Source of the DNA: Bradyrhizobium sp. OK095
GTDB taxonomy: Bacteria; Pseudomonadota; Alphaproteobacteria; Rhizobiales; Xanthobacteraceae
Assembly (NCBI RefSeq): GCF_900109945.1
Contig: NZ_FOBX01000001.1
Span: 744,001-808,000, forward strand
Length of the DNA: 64,000 nucleotides
Direction: 5' to 3'
Shown: in pieces, positions 1 through 7,935 of the stretch
Numbering within the stretch: the first letter of the stretch is position 1
How the letters are laid out: every line of letters begins with the position of its first letter
Notes under the pieces: generated by a model
What the model was told of the DNA's origin: nothing
The model's database searches: none
The model's input: the letters and a program-made list of their open reading frames with translations, nothing else
Program-made: the position numbers and the translations under genes

Positions 1-2
1 GA

Positions 3-314
3 GGATACGATACGCCTTCGGAGCGCGTGCGACGTCTGCCATCCGGTCAAGGCGGTGATGATGCTGTGCGGCAGGATCAGGGGGCGTCGTTTGCCGAGAG
101 ATTCGGCCGTTGGGAGGCATCTCCAGCCGGCAGCGTGCCTGCTCGCGATGCTCTCGAGGAGAGCGCTCCTGACGTGCTTGGTGCTGCACGTCGCAGCGAC
201 GTTCGCCGGCTGACCCGGCAACCGGCTCCGAATGCGACGGACGTCTTCACAACCGGCACTTCGCCAGTGCCTTACTTGCCGTTCTTTGGACTTAACGAGC
301 GATTTGGCGGGTGA
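3..314 (+). CDS. C-terminal end of a cargo effector (5' partial)
   Basis: The reading frame is open from the window edge to the stop at 312-314, so this is the tail of a gene that begins upstream. No catalytic domain is visible. It holds two related segments, SERVRRLPSG near its start and DVRRLTRQPAPNA later, each followed by a FxERFG-like end (SFAERFGRW; GLNERFGG). The VRRLTR motif recurs near the C-terminus of the cargo protein at 5117-6424, so I read it as a shared terminal tag. It lies just upstream of the portal start, the same neighbourhood as the other cargo. A chance open frame cannot be excluded. Confidence 0.4.
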   Translation, partial: GYDTPSERVRRLPSGQGGDDAVRQDQGASFAERFGRWEASPAGSVPARDALEESAPDVLGAARRSDVRRLTRQPAPNATDVFTTGTSPVPYLPFFGLNERFGG

Positions 315-542
315 GGTGTGCGCTCCACCCCGTGCGCAGCACTGGGAAGCACGCCGATGGGCGAGTTCGGATGAGGCCGGCTCTTCCCGTCGCCAATCCT
401 GGGAGTTGAAGATCAAGCCAACAGGAGGCGGCTCGACGACAAGAGCTGGTTTGTCCCTCGGGTTTGGCCATTCAAAGTGTCGCGCCGAGTTACTACGTGC
501 CCGTTCGCTGCTGCGAACAAGTGCTGATGGGAAAGGTTGTTC

Positions 543-1118
543 ATGCCGAAAATGCCAATCTCCGAAGTGAAGGCGATGCTCGCCGCCGAGAAGGCCAACG
601 CACTTGCCGCAATGTCGGCGGCGCGGCTTGCCGAGGAGCGGGCCGATGCGATGGATTATTATCTCGGCGACATGCGCAAGGACATGCCGGCGCAGGACGG
701 CCGCTCGCGCGCGGTGTCGACCGACGTCGCCGATACCATCGAGGGCCTGATGCCGTCACTGATGGACATCTTTGCCGGCTCCGACGAGGTCGTGCGCTTC
801 GAACCGGTAGGTCCGGAAGACGTCGCGGCCGCGCAGCAGGAGACGGACTACGTCAACCACGTCTTCATGCAGCAGAACGGCGGCTTCATGGTCCTCTATT
901 CCTTCGTCAAGGACGCGCTGCTGTCGAAGGCCGGTATCGTCAAGGTCTGGTGGGAGGAGCGGGAGGAGGAGGGCCGTGAGACCTATTACGACCTCACCGA
1001 CGACCAGTTCGCGCTGCTCGCTCAGGACGTCGCGGAATCGAACGGAGCGATGAAGATCGTCGCGCACACGGTGCATGACGTCGGCGGCAGTGCCGGAGAA
1101 CACGGAGCGGCGAATTGA
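543..1118 (+). pseudogene. Phage portal protein, N-terminal fragment
   Basis: This encodes about 180 residues that read as the start of a P22-like portal protein, the dodecameric ring at the phage head vertex through which DNA enters and leaves. Typical portal wording is present: a (R/S)-x-VSTDVADTIEGLMPSLM segment, then DEVVRFEPVGPEDV and QETDYVNHVFMQQNGGF. The ATG at 543 has a GGAAAGG ribosome binding site. Portal similarity stops abruptly after TVHDV (about 1082), followed by eleven unrelated residues and a stop. The missing remainder is at 8083-9744, and 180 plus about 550 residues equals a normal P22-like portal length. It is therefore a split gene; whether the fragment is still made and used is unknown. 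Confidence 0.8.
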
Positions 1119-1222
1119 CCAGGTGAGTGCGAACGCTGAGTAGCGTCTCGCCGGCCGAATGGAGACGTCGGCGCCTCGGCACACGGTGAGGACGACGTCA
1201 CATCCACACGCTGTACCAGTCG

Positions 1223-1420
1223 CTATTTTTTCTCGACGCGTCCGAAAATTCTGAGGAATGCGAGGCCCGAGAACGTCGCCACGAAAGCGAGGAGCAGTTT
1301 TCCGGGCGCCTCGGATCCATAAATGACGTAGCCGAAGACCCCGAAGAGTCCGAGTATCAGGGAGTGTTTGAGGGCGGTTCTCAGGCGACCCGCACTTTCT
1401 CGTCCCGGAGGTGGCGGCAT
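1223..1420 (-). CDS. Small two-helix membrane protein, possible immunity protein
   Basis: A 65-residue frame on the minus strand, diverging from the effector at 1471 with 50 bases between the starts. After a short charged N-terminus it has two hydrophobic stretches (SLILGLFGVFGYVIYG and KLLLAFVATFSGLAFL), so an inner-membrane hairpin is likely. I do not recognise the family. Small membrane proteins next to glycine-rich hydrophobic effectors are often immunity proteins against pore formers, and that is my only functional suggestion. A longer upstream frame exists but overlaps the 1471 gene. The ribosome binding site is weak, so the gene is plausible rather than certain. Confidence 0.4.
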   Translation of the reverse strand: MPPPPGRESAGRLRTALKHSLILGLFGVFGYVIYGSEAPGKLLLAFVATFSGLAFLRIFGRVEKK

Positions 1421-1470
1421 TTTCAATCTCGCTGATTTCTTATCTGAAGTCGTAACATGGGTGGAATGGT

Positions 1471-2061
1471 ATGGCTGTCGATAATTTGCTGGTTCGCCTG
1501 ATTGCAATGTTTGGAAAAGGGACGTTGTCGAACAGGCTTTCGCAATATGACCCGCCCACTCGCGGCGATATTCTCCATGATGGTCTCGTCGGAGCGGGGA
1601 AGACCTGGGGTGGCGTCCTCGGGACTGCGGCGGGAATAACCGGCGGAGAGGCCGTTGCTGGTCCATATGGAGCAACTGCGGGTGCGTTGGCACTGGGACC
1701 CGCGGGAAATCTCGCAGGAGGATGGGCCGCGCATGGCGCCTATCTTCAAGGTCTGCTCATCGACGACATTCTCAGGCACCCCGAGAACTGGACCGTTGAC
1801 GCTGCAGGCGCGATCGTCCCTGCAATGCCAACCATTGCGGCCGATCCGCCACGACAGAGTGAGAGCCGTTCGAGCGTCTTCGATACAGGCGCACCTGCGA
1901 TTCAGCATTCTCCAGCGCAGTCCGAAAGAACTGATGGGGTCCCCATGAACTTCGGCGTGCCCGGCATGTATCCATTGAAGCCTGCGCCGCAGGCAGGTGG
2001 ATTGCCCGGGATGCTCCAGGACTACATGCGCAACAATCCCGACGGCGATACAAGGCGCTGA
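1471..2061 (+). CDS. Glycine-rich tagged cargo protein, possible pore-forming effector
   Basis: A 196-residue protein with no family I can name. Residues about 35-95 are rich in Gly and Ala (GAGKTWGGVLGTAAGITGG and following), as in membrane-inserting toxin segments and glycine-zipper proteins. A Ser/Pro/Gln-rich linker follows, and the C-terminus carries AGGLPGMLQDYMRNN, a variant of the GGLLGLIQDYMR tag of the cargo proteins at 3844 and 7597. It sits inside the broken portal gene, flanked by small membrane proteins at 1223-1420 and 2275-2430. That context suggests an effector with membrane-bound immunity. It could instead be a structural minor virion protein. Confidence 0.6.
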   Translation: MAVDNLLVRLIAMFGKGTLSNRLSQYDPPTRGDILHDGLVGAGKTWGGVLGTAAGITGGEAVAGPYGATAGALALGPAGNLAGGWAAHGAYLQGLLIDDILRHPENWTVDAAGAIVPAMPTIAADPPRQSESRSSVFDTGAPAIQHSPAQSERTDGVPMNFGVPGMYPLKPAPQAGGLPGMLQDYMRNNPDGDTRR

Positions 2062-2274
2062 ACGCCAGGTTCAACATTATTTCGCGCGCGAGTTCGCAAC
2101 GTTGCACTGTCCGAACCATCATTCCCTGGATTGGCATGAGGATGATCTGCGTTGACGAGGTTCCCGTTATGTTCTATCGTTATCACAGATTGTGCGGCCT
2201 TGCCAACACCCTCGGACTGTCGCGGAAGCACACATACGTTTGCCTCGCGAAGCCTGGTCCACCGAAAGGACGTC

Positions 2275-2430
2275 ATGGCAGCTCTCTTCACGGTTTTGGC
2301 GGGGATAGCCCTCATCTGTACAATCGTCGTGTATCATCAGGTCTATCCTGCAGTGAAGCTTGTCAGGGGATCCTGCCTGGCGGTTCTCTGCATCGCGTTG
2401 GCGCTCCTTCATCTGGTCGGGCGGACGTGA
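2275..2430 (+). CDS. Short hydrophobic membrane protein, candidate immunity
   Basis: A 51-residue protein that is almost entirely two membrane helices (AALFTVLAGIALICTIVVY and a second near LAVLCIALALLHLV). The ATG at 2275 is chosen over upstream starts because AAAGGA precedes it at the right distance. Its stop overlaps the ATG of the next frame at 2430 (TGATG), so the two are probably translated together. It follows the glycine-rich tagged protein, which fits an immunity role against a membrane-active effector, but I do not recognise the sequence. Confidence 0.5.
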   Translation: MAALFTVLAGIALICTIVVYHQVYPAVKLVRGSCLAVLCIALALLHLVGRT

Positions 2431-2909
2431 TGGTCTTCGGCTGCGTGTTTTTGGTAGCCTTTGTCTACAGCGTGTTTTCAGCAATCAGGTCTTCGCGAAT
2501 TTACGAGCAGAATTGCAAGAGGGCTCAAGCCCGAGATGATGAGCAGAACCAACGAGCGACAAGGGGACTTATGGGGATTCACATATGGAATTCCGTGGCT
2601 GGGGGTCCGGAGGACGTCGCCGCCGCGCAGCAGGAGACGGACTACGTCAACCACGTCTTCATGCAGCAGAATGGCGGCTTCATGGTTCTCTATTCCTTCG
2701 TCAACGATGCGCTGCTGTCGAAGGCTGGCATCGTCAAGGTCTGGTGGGAGGAGCGCGAAGAGGAGAGCCGCGAGACCTATTACGATCTCACCGACGACCA
2801 GTTCGCACTGCTGGCCCAGGACGTCGCGGAATCGAACGGCGCGATGAAGATCGTCGCGCACACGGTGCATGATGTGACCGATCCAAATACGCCGCAAGCG
2901 CCGTCTTGA
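2430..2909 (+). pseudogene. Membrane segment fused to a second portal fragment
   Basis: The first 58 residues are unrelated to portal: a membrane helix (VFGCVFLVAFVYSVFSAI) followed by a basic, polar stretch. From GGPEDVAAAQQ onward the protein repeats portal residues for about 90 codons, then ends with TDPNTPQAPS. Its start overlaps the preceding stop. The N-terminal part may be a second small membrane protein of the upstream cassette whose end was replaced by the incoming portal segment. The portal part has the same right-hand edge (HDV) as the fragment at 543-1118. Confidence 0.65.
2604..2876 (+). repeat. Diverged direct repeat of portal segment 810-1082
   Basis: Bases 2604-2876 align without gaps to 810-1082. 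By eye I count about 18 differences in 273 bases, nearly all at third codon positions, so the two copies encode almost the same peptide. That pattern suggests that a related portal gene was brought in by recombination, not that a local copy has been drifting without selection. Confidence 0.85.
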
Positions 2910-3486
2910 TGTTCAAGGCCGCGTCGAGCCGGGAGGCCTCCGACGCAATTCCCGTTGCTCGTTGACTCGAACGACTTCAGCGGGCCGGTCGACGAGGTCA
3001 GACCCAGGCTTGGGGCACCAGGTCACTTGAGCGATAGACGATCGTCGCCTTCCCAGCCGACACATGCCCAAAGCTCATATTGACTGGTCTGTAGTGAAAC
3101 GCCGACTCGGTCAAACTACCGTTCACCGAGTGGGATCGTATCTGAAGTGAGCCGCGCGCTGGTAGAACCTGTGGCAATGGTCCTGATCGACTGGCTTGGT
3201 CGACTTAGAGTGGTACTTGGCCGGCCGGAATATCAAGTCCTCGCTTGCAGGCGCTGAGCGTGAGACGTAACGAACGCCGGCGTCTGGAAATCGAGGCCAC
3301 ATTCGCTGCCTTGATCGGCCTTGTGATTTGTTGAGCCGGGCTTGCGGCGGTTCTCTACCTTGTTCATTGATCGCGCTGGAACGACCGCGATATGGTCCGT
3401 CGGACGACGCCGTGAGCACCGGTATGAGGCTCCTCCATTGGGAACGATCGTCCGTCCTGCGATCTCAACATTGAAAGGTCCCTTTC
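2910..3486. other. Stretch with no supported gene
   Basis: About 580 bases between the portal fragment and the next small membrane gene. The frames on either strand are short, rich in Arg and Ser, and have no start context or recognisable motif. It may be the remains of a deleted effector belonging with the membrane gene at 3487. Confidence 0.5.
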
Positions 3487-3747
3487 GTGTGGTTGTTGGA
3501 ATTCCTCGTGTGGTTCTTCGTGGACCTGCTTTGGTGGCGGCTCAGCTATGAGGTCGGAAGCCGGGTGTTGGCTCTTGTTTCGTTCGGCAAGATGCAAGCC
3601 GGACCATGCGACTCTTTCGGATATAACTGGCTCGGCTACAAACGCGATCTGATGGGGCGCCTGAAAATCGAGTCAACTCTCGTTTCAGGCGTTGGACTGA
3701 TCACTTGTTTCGTTGCACTCGCGGTGATTTTGTACTTCATCCCTTAG
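3487..3747 (+). CDS. Two-helix membrane protein, candidate immunity
   Basis: An 86-residue protein starting at GTG, preceded by AAAGG. It has an aromatic-rich helix at the N-terminus (WLLEFLVWFFVDLLWW), a polar middle with GYNWLGYKRDL, and a second helix at the end (SGVGLITCFVALAVILYFI). I do not recognise the family. Its position directly upstream of a cargo fragment with the QDYMR tag parallels the other cassettes, in which an envelope protein precedes the tagged protein. A holin-like role is a weaker alternative, since the phage's holin genes are at 31.7-32.7 kb. Confidence 0.55.
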   Translation: MWLLEFLVWFFVDLLWWRLSYEVGSRVLALVSFGKMQAGPCDSFGYNWLGYKRDLMGRLKIESTLVSGVGLITCFVALAVILYFIP

Positions 3748-3843
3748 TTTTAAACCCGACAGGCGGTTTCCTGCATTTCGCAGACCCAAGAGACGTTGAC
3801 ATTCATCGAGTCGCAATATGCGCGCCACCTTTCCTGACGCGAC

Positions 3844-4161
3844 TTGATCGACTGTCGCAGTCTTGAGGTCGTGTTGTGCACACGGTGGGCATCGAAGATC
3901 AGCGGCGGCACGCTGCCGCTTCCATCTGCGCGGTTTCCGCTCGAGGCATTGCTTGCGCCTGATCTCGGTCGCGGGTTGAACGAATGGGCTTCGTCTCCGC
4001 GCGGGAGGAGCGCACCTTCAGGTGCGCAAGGTGTCGCGATCGGTCTAGCGAATCCAAAGGCCTCAGTCGCCGGAGGCGATCCGTCCAACCCCGATCGGGT
4101 AACCGCCGGCGGACTGCTGGGCCTGATCCAGGACTACATGCGCAGCAACGGGGGCTACTAG
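3844..4161 (+). CDS. Remnant of a tagged cargo protein
   Basis: A 105-residue frame whose last 18 residues are AGGLLGLIQDYMRSNGGY, nearly identical to the end of the protein at 7597-7935 (AGGLLGLIQDYMRFNGY). The rest is low-complexity Ser/Gly/Pro-rich linker sequence with no domain, and the first about 30 residues look like out-of-frame or decayed sequence. I read it as the linker and C-terminal tag of an effector whose toxin domain was lost. The start is uncertain. Confidence 0.5.
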   Translation: MIDCRSLEVVLCTRWASKISGGTLPLPSARFPLEALLAPDLGRGLNEWASSPRGRSAPSGAQGVAIGLANPKASVAGGDPSNPDRVTAGGLLGLIQDYMRSNGGY

Positions 4162-4625
4162 ACCGGCAGGACCGCGGACACTCGCCTGACGCCCAACAAC
4201 GCCAAGACCGGGAGCAGAGCAGGATAATGGTCACGATACCAGCGATCATCAAGTCGAGCGCCAAGCGATCATGCCGGCAGCATTTGCAAGATGAACGTGG
4301 GGATCGCATTGGCTGGGCCGACAATCCCGCTGGCTCGTCAGGAAGAACGCAGGGGGCTTTTTGTGAGTTCAAGGCCGCGGCGAACCGGGAGGCCACTACC
4401 AATCTCAATTTGTCGTCTCCGCGGGGAGTGAATTTGAAGCGAGGAGCGCGCCGGCGGAAGCTCTTCTTGACGATGTTCTTGTTGCGTTCTAATATTATCC
4501 TAGATTGCAGCGAGGCGCCAATACTCTCAAGATCGTCGCCGAAGACGTTGCCGTCGGCTTCGTTTCAAGCGAGATGCGCCGATCAATGAGCGCGACAAAT
4601 CCGGTGATCAGTGGAGATGCGGTGG
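4162..4625. other. Stretch with no supported gene
   Basis: About 460 bases after the tag-bearing remnant. One frame runs through it but is Arg-rich and reads as a shadow. A locally AT-rich spot near 4485-4505 could hold a promoter for the lipoprotein gene, but I see no clear -35/-10 pair. Confidence 0.4.
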
Positions 4626-5105
4626 ATGCACGCGGTTCTCGCCTGGAAAGCCAACCCATTACCGCGCCGCCCGATCGTGAGCGCGCTGTTGCTTGCGCTC
4701 GGCCTGACGACATCGGGATGTTTCTGGTCCGGACCGTGGCCTCGCGTCGACCTCAATACGGAAGGATTGGGCGAGGGCGCGCTGGCGAAATTTCTTGCCC
4801 ACAACACTTACTATGACGTCGACGGCATGAAGCAATTGACGAAAAAGTTTGTGATCGAGCAAACGTCTGCCAAGGGCATCTCTCGCGACGATGCAGAAGC
4901 CCTTGGTCTGCGGTGTGCGCCGGCGCCCAGCAAAGAGTGCAGCTATTCCGGCGAGTACTGGTTTCGAAACGACCAGCGATATGTCGCGCGAGACTCTCCC
5001 GACTACGGAGCAAGGGAAATTTATCATATCGACGTGCGGCTCTCCTATCTGAAGCCGCATGACGCCGTCGTACAAGCTTATAAGCGCTACGTTCCCGATG
5101 AATGA
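4626..5105 (+). CDS. Lipoprotein, candidate immunity for the next gene
   Basis: A 159-residue protein with a basic N-terminus, a hydrophobic segment (VSALLLALGL) and a lipobox TTSGC, so export and lipidation at Cys32 are expected. The mature part has a conserved-looking NTYYDVDGMKQLTKKF stretch and two further cysteines (LRCAPAPSKEC) that could form a disulfide. In-frame ATG/GTG codons also occur at 4611 and 4617; 4626 is the most economical start. It ends 11 bases before the GHNF-type cargo gene, so the two are co-transcribed. A periplasm-facing lipoprotein paired with a candidate envelope-acting enzyme suggests immunity; the family is unknown to me. Confidence 0.65.
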   Translation: MHAVLAWKANPLPRRPIVSALLLALGLTTSGCFWSGPWPRVDLNTEGLGEGALAKFLAHNTYYDVDGMKQLTKKFVIEQTSAKGISRDDAEALGLRCAPAPSKECSYSGEYWFRNDQRYVARDSPDYGAREIYHIDVRLSYLKPHDAVVQAYKRYVPDE

Positions 5106-5116
5106 GCAGGTGAAAC

Positions 5117-6424
5117 ATGGCGGAAGGCCAATATCGCATTGTTAAGGCGCAGTTGCCGCTCCTCGGTGGGCTTGCCGGCCACAATTTTCTTGTGCTTATC
5201 GATCCGGCCGGGAAAATCGTCGGCGAATTGCACGGCCTGGCAACGGACGCCGAAGGGCATCCGAAACCGATTGGACATCTGCCGTCGGATGAATTGAAGG
5301 GGTATGACAACAAGCATTTTTACCAGCCTGATTTTGCTCAGACCGAATTGGCCTCCGGCGGTCAGGCTGAGATCATGAATATGTGGAATGCCGGCAAGGC
5401 TGTCCTCGGCAAGCTAGACGCGCGGAGCCTCCACTACCCATGGATGGGACTCGGCCAAAACAGCAATTCGGTTGCCAGCACGTTGATTGCCGCCATGGGG
5501 CGGTCTGAGCCGCCGGTGCCCGGCGGCGCGTTCGTGATGCCAGGCGCCGGGAGCATGTTGCTGGACCCCAAGGACATTCAGGATATCCAGCGCAAGTTCA
5601 ACATCGGTGCGCTGCGCTCTGGAGATGCGCCGAACGCAGGTGAGCACCCGGACGAAGTCGGTCAGCCGAGCCCGCTCGCAGCGAGGTGGCCATTCGGCCC
5701 TGTCGGAGCTCCAAGTGGTCCTGCCGCGGCCGCACTGCCGCAGGGCCTGCGCGGTAAGGCCGTCCCTCGCGTAGCAGGTCCTACGTCACTTGGCGGGCCA
5801 GATGGTCCAGCACCATTGGAGCCTCCCGTGCGCTCGCGTGCTCCTGCGCGCTCAGCGCCAACCGTCGATCCGGCGCTACCGCCGCCTTCATTCGGTGCGC
5901 CACGTGTGTCTCCACCTGTGCCGGCACCCGCGGATCTCGGAGGGATCGGCTCGGTCGGCAACGGCAATGGTGCCGGTGATTGGAAGAACAGCATCGCTCC
6001 GGGTGCGGGCAGGACGATCCCCTTGTTTGAGGATCGCTGGAATGCGCTGGGACAAGGTAGCCAGTCGGCAAGTCCCGGGAACGCTGGATCTGCTTCGGGC
6101 GGCTATCGACCGCCAAGCGCATCACAATTGATGTTTGATCCGGGCTCGTTGCGTGCCCCTGCGCAGTCGCTCCGTGCTTCTCCCGGTTCCGCGGGCTCTA
6201 CGCCTCCGGAGGAGGTGCGGCGTCTCACACGCGTCAACACTTTGAATTCGGACAATGCGCTCGCTTCCGGAAATGCGGCGACCAGCGTGTCTGACGGAAT
6301 GTTCGCAAACGAGCCGAGCCATTCCATTCAGTTGCCAATTTGGGGATTTGAGAATCGTGGCGACGGCCGAAACGAAGCCGAGCAATGGTTCGCGCGCTGG
6401 ATCCGGCCGCTTCTGCGGGAGTGA
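5117..6424 (+). CDS. Modular cargo protein with GHNF/NSNS N-terminal domain
   Basis: This 435-residue protein starts with a compact domain (about 1-135) holding GHNFLVLIDP (His22), GELHGLATD and GQNSNSVASTL (residues 114-122). I associate this wording with toxin- or hemolysin-linked peptidase/amidase-like domains in which a His and an N(C/S)NS motif are conserved. The usual Cys appears as Ser here, so activity is doubtful. Residues about 165-340 are a Pro/Gly/Ser-rich linker. The tail has EEVRRLTRVN, shared with the fragment at 3-314, and ends in a Trp-rich segment (QWFARWIRPLLRE). The upstream lipoprotein is the likely partner. The length and modular build suit a polymorphic effector. Confidence 0.6.
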   Translation: MAEGQYRIVKAQLPLLGGLAGHNFLVLIDPAGKIVGELHGLATDAEGHPKPIGHLPSDELKGYDNKHFYQPDFAQTELASGGQAEIMNMWNAGKAVLGKLDARSLHYPWMGLGQNSNSVASTLIAAMGRSEPPVPGGAFVMPGAGSMLLDPKDIQDIQRKFNIGALRSGDAPNAGEHPDEVGQPSPLAARWPFGPVGAPSGPAAAALPQGLRGKAVPRVAGPTSLGGPDGPAPLEPPVRSRAPARSAPTVDPALPPPSFGAPRVSPPVPAPADLGGIGSVGNGNGAGDWKNSIAPGAGRTIPLFEDRWNALGQGSQSASPGNAGSASGGYRPPSASQLMFDPGSLRAPAQSLRASPGSAGSTPPEEVRRLTRVNTLNSDNALASGNAATSVSDGMFANEPSHSIQLPIWGFENRGDGRNEAEQWFARWIRPLLRE

Positions 6425-6608
6425 GCGGGGCGCAAATGGTGGCCTTGCATTGTGTTGACGGCGGCCGATGCGCCTCATCTGGCTAGCATGCCGGCAGCAG
6501 TCCGAAGTGCTGCTTACTGGACGAGGATTCGCGAGGCGCGTCCGCTGGCATGGCAGGCGCCACCTGTGGTGGTGAGGTGTCCCCGGTAGGGCGCTCGAAG
6601 GAGTAATC

Positions 6609-7397
6609 ATGCGGCGGCAGTTTCGTTGGATTGTGATGGCGGCGGCCCTGGTGACGATCTGCGTCGCGTGCTCGCCTGCGATGGCGATCGGTTATCTATC
6701 CGGGGTCCTGGAAAAGGCGGCCTATGTGCGGGCTTTGACGAGTCTGCTCGATAACGCACCGGCCTGGACCCGGGAAATCCTCAAGAGGAACGGCGCCTAT
6801 GTGAGCAGCTGGCGAGTAACTGAGGACATCGACGGGACCACGTACGAGCTGTTCAACATGTGCGTGCAAGTAGCAAAATGTATCGACACTTCAATCGTCC
6901 TCATGTTTGCGCCAAACGGCACGCAGGCGTGGGCCGGGCTGAGCGAAAAAGGGGTTAAGTCCTACCTCGGAGGTCCAAGCGAGGCGCAGCAGGTGGTGCT
7001 GAAACGACAGCTCTATGTTCCCGAGCCTCCGCCGGCGACTGGGCCCTATCTGTTCGATGTGATGAAGAGAAATCCGGCCTATGCGCGAGCATTGAATGGA
7101 TTGCTCGATCATGCCGACAAGCTGCCGACTTGGGCTCAGGGAATGGGCAAAGGCAACGGCTGGGCCGTCCATTCACCCGTCACGAAGGCCACGATCGACG
7201 GGACAACCTACGAGCTGTTCGCCACCTGCGAGTCTCAGAATTGTAACCTCAGCTAACTGACCGTCATGTTTGCTCCCAACGCCACGCAGGCGTGGGGAGC
7301 TCTGTTTGAGGAAGGGACCATTTCCTACCTCGGCGCGCCGAGCGCTGCCCAGCAGCGGGCTCTGCGCGAGACGCTGGGCGACTACATCGGCAAATAA
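6609..7397 (+). pseudogene. Periplasmic double-Ivy lysozyme inhibitor, interrupted by in-frame TAA
   Basis: The gene has a signal peptide (ending near ACSPAMA) and AAGGAG before the ATG. Two tandem copies of an Ivy-like domain follow, each with PAW/PTW, IDGTTYELF and a short cysteine loop: C85 and C91 in the first, CESQNC (C207, C212) in the second. Ivy proteins block c-type lysozymes and related muramidases by inserting such a loop into the active site. A TAA at 7254-7256 stops translation right after the second loop. The frame continues with LTVMFAPNATQAW and ends at 7395-7397, matching the first domain, so this is a nonsense mutation. The first domain could still function. The next gene is a lytic-transglycosylase-like effector. 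Confidence 0.75.
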
Positions 7398-7551
7398 CGT
7401 GACGAAGCCGCAGCGTGCGGCAACTCCTGCAATGGTGTGGCGGCTCCTGGTTCGATCGCTGATCGACCGTTGCTGACGAGATCGAGTCGCCGGGTGACGC
7501 TCGGCTGCGCTCCCACACCGCCGGCGCGCGGAAACGTCAATCTCTGGAATT

Positions 7552-7585
7552 GAACAGCGGTCCCAGCGGGCCGCTGTTCTCATTT
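7552..7585 (+). terminator. Hairpin before the transglycosylase-like gene
   Basis: The arms GAACAGCGG and CCGCTGTTC form a perfect nine-base stem with a ten-base loop, followed by TCATTT. It looks like a weak rho-independent terminator or processing site between the Ivy gene and the gene at 7597. Confidence 0.5.
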
Positions 7586-7596
7586 GTGGAGGCCAA

Positions 7597-7935
7597 ATGG
7601 ATACTCTTGACAACATCATTTCAGCCGAGAGCGGCGGCAATCCGAACAAGGCGAACGAGCCGAACAAGACGTCGAGCGCACTCGGGGTCGGGCAGTTCAT
7701 CAACGGGACCTGGCTCGGCATGATCAAGCGCTACCGGCACGAGCTGGCAGAAGGTAGATCGGATGCGGAGATTCTCGAACTTCGCAAAGATCCCGATCTT
7801 TCGAGAGAGATGACTGCGAGGTACGCGGCAGAGAACGAAGCGAGGCTTCGTCAGGCCGGCGTTCCCGTCACGCCGACCTCTGCCGGCGGATTGCTAGGCT
7901 TGATCCAGGACTACATGCGCTTCAACGGCTACTAA
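7597..7935 (+). CDS. Short lytic-transglycosylase-like effector with QDYMR tag
   Basis: A 112-residue protein preceded by GGAGG. The N-terminus reads as the start of an SLT lysozyme-like domain: IISAESGGNPNKAN with the candidate catalytic Glu11, then SSALGVGQFINGTWL. These folds cleave peptidoglycan between MurNAc and GlcNAc. A helical stretch follows, then the tag SAGGLLGLIQDYMRFNGY at the C-terminus. It is shorter than ordinary SLT domains, so it may be a minimal or trimmed enzyme. It has no signal peptide, which fits delivery by a virion or lysis. The Ivy gene just upstream is a natural immunity partner. Confidence 0.7.
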   Translation: MDTLDNIISAESGGNPNKANEPNKTSSALGVGQFINGTWLGMIKRYRHELAEGRSDAEILELRKDPDLSREMTARYAAENEARLRQAGVPVTPTSAGGLLGLIQDYMRFNGY

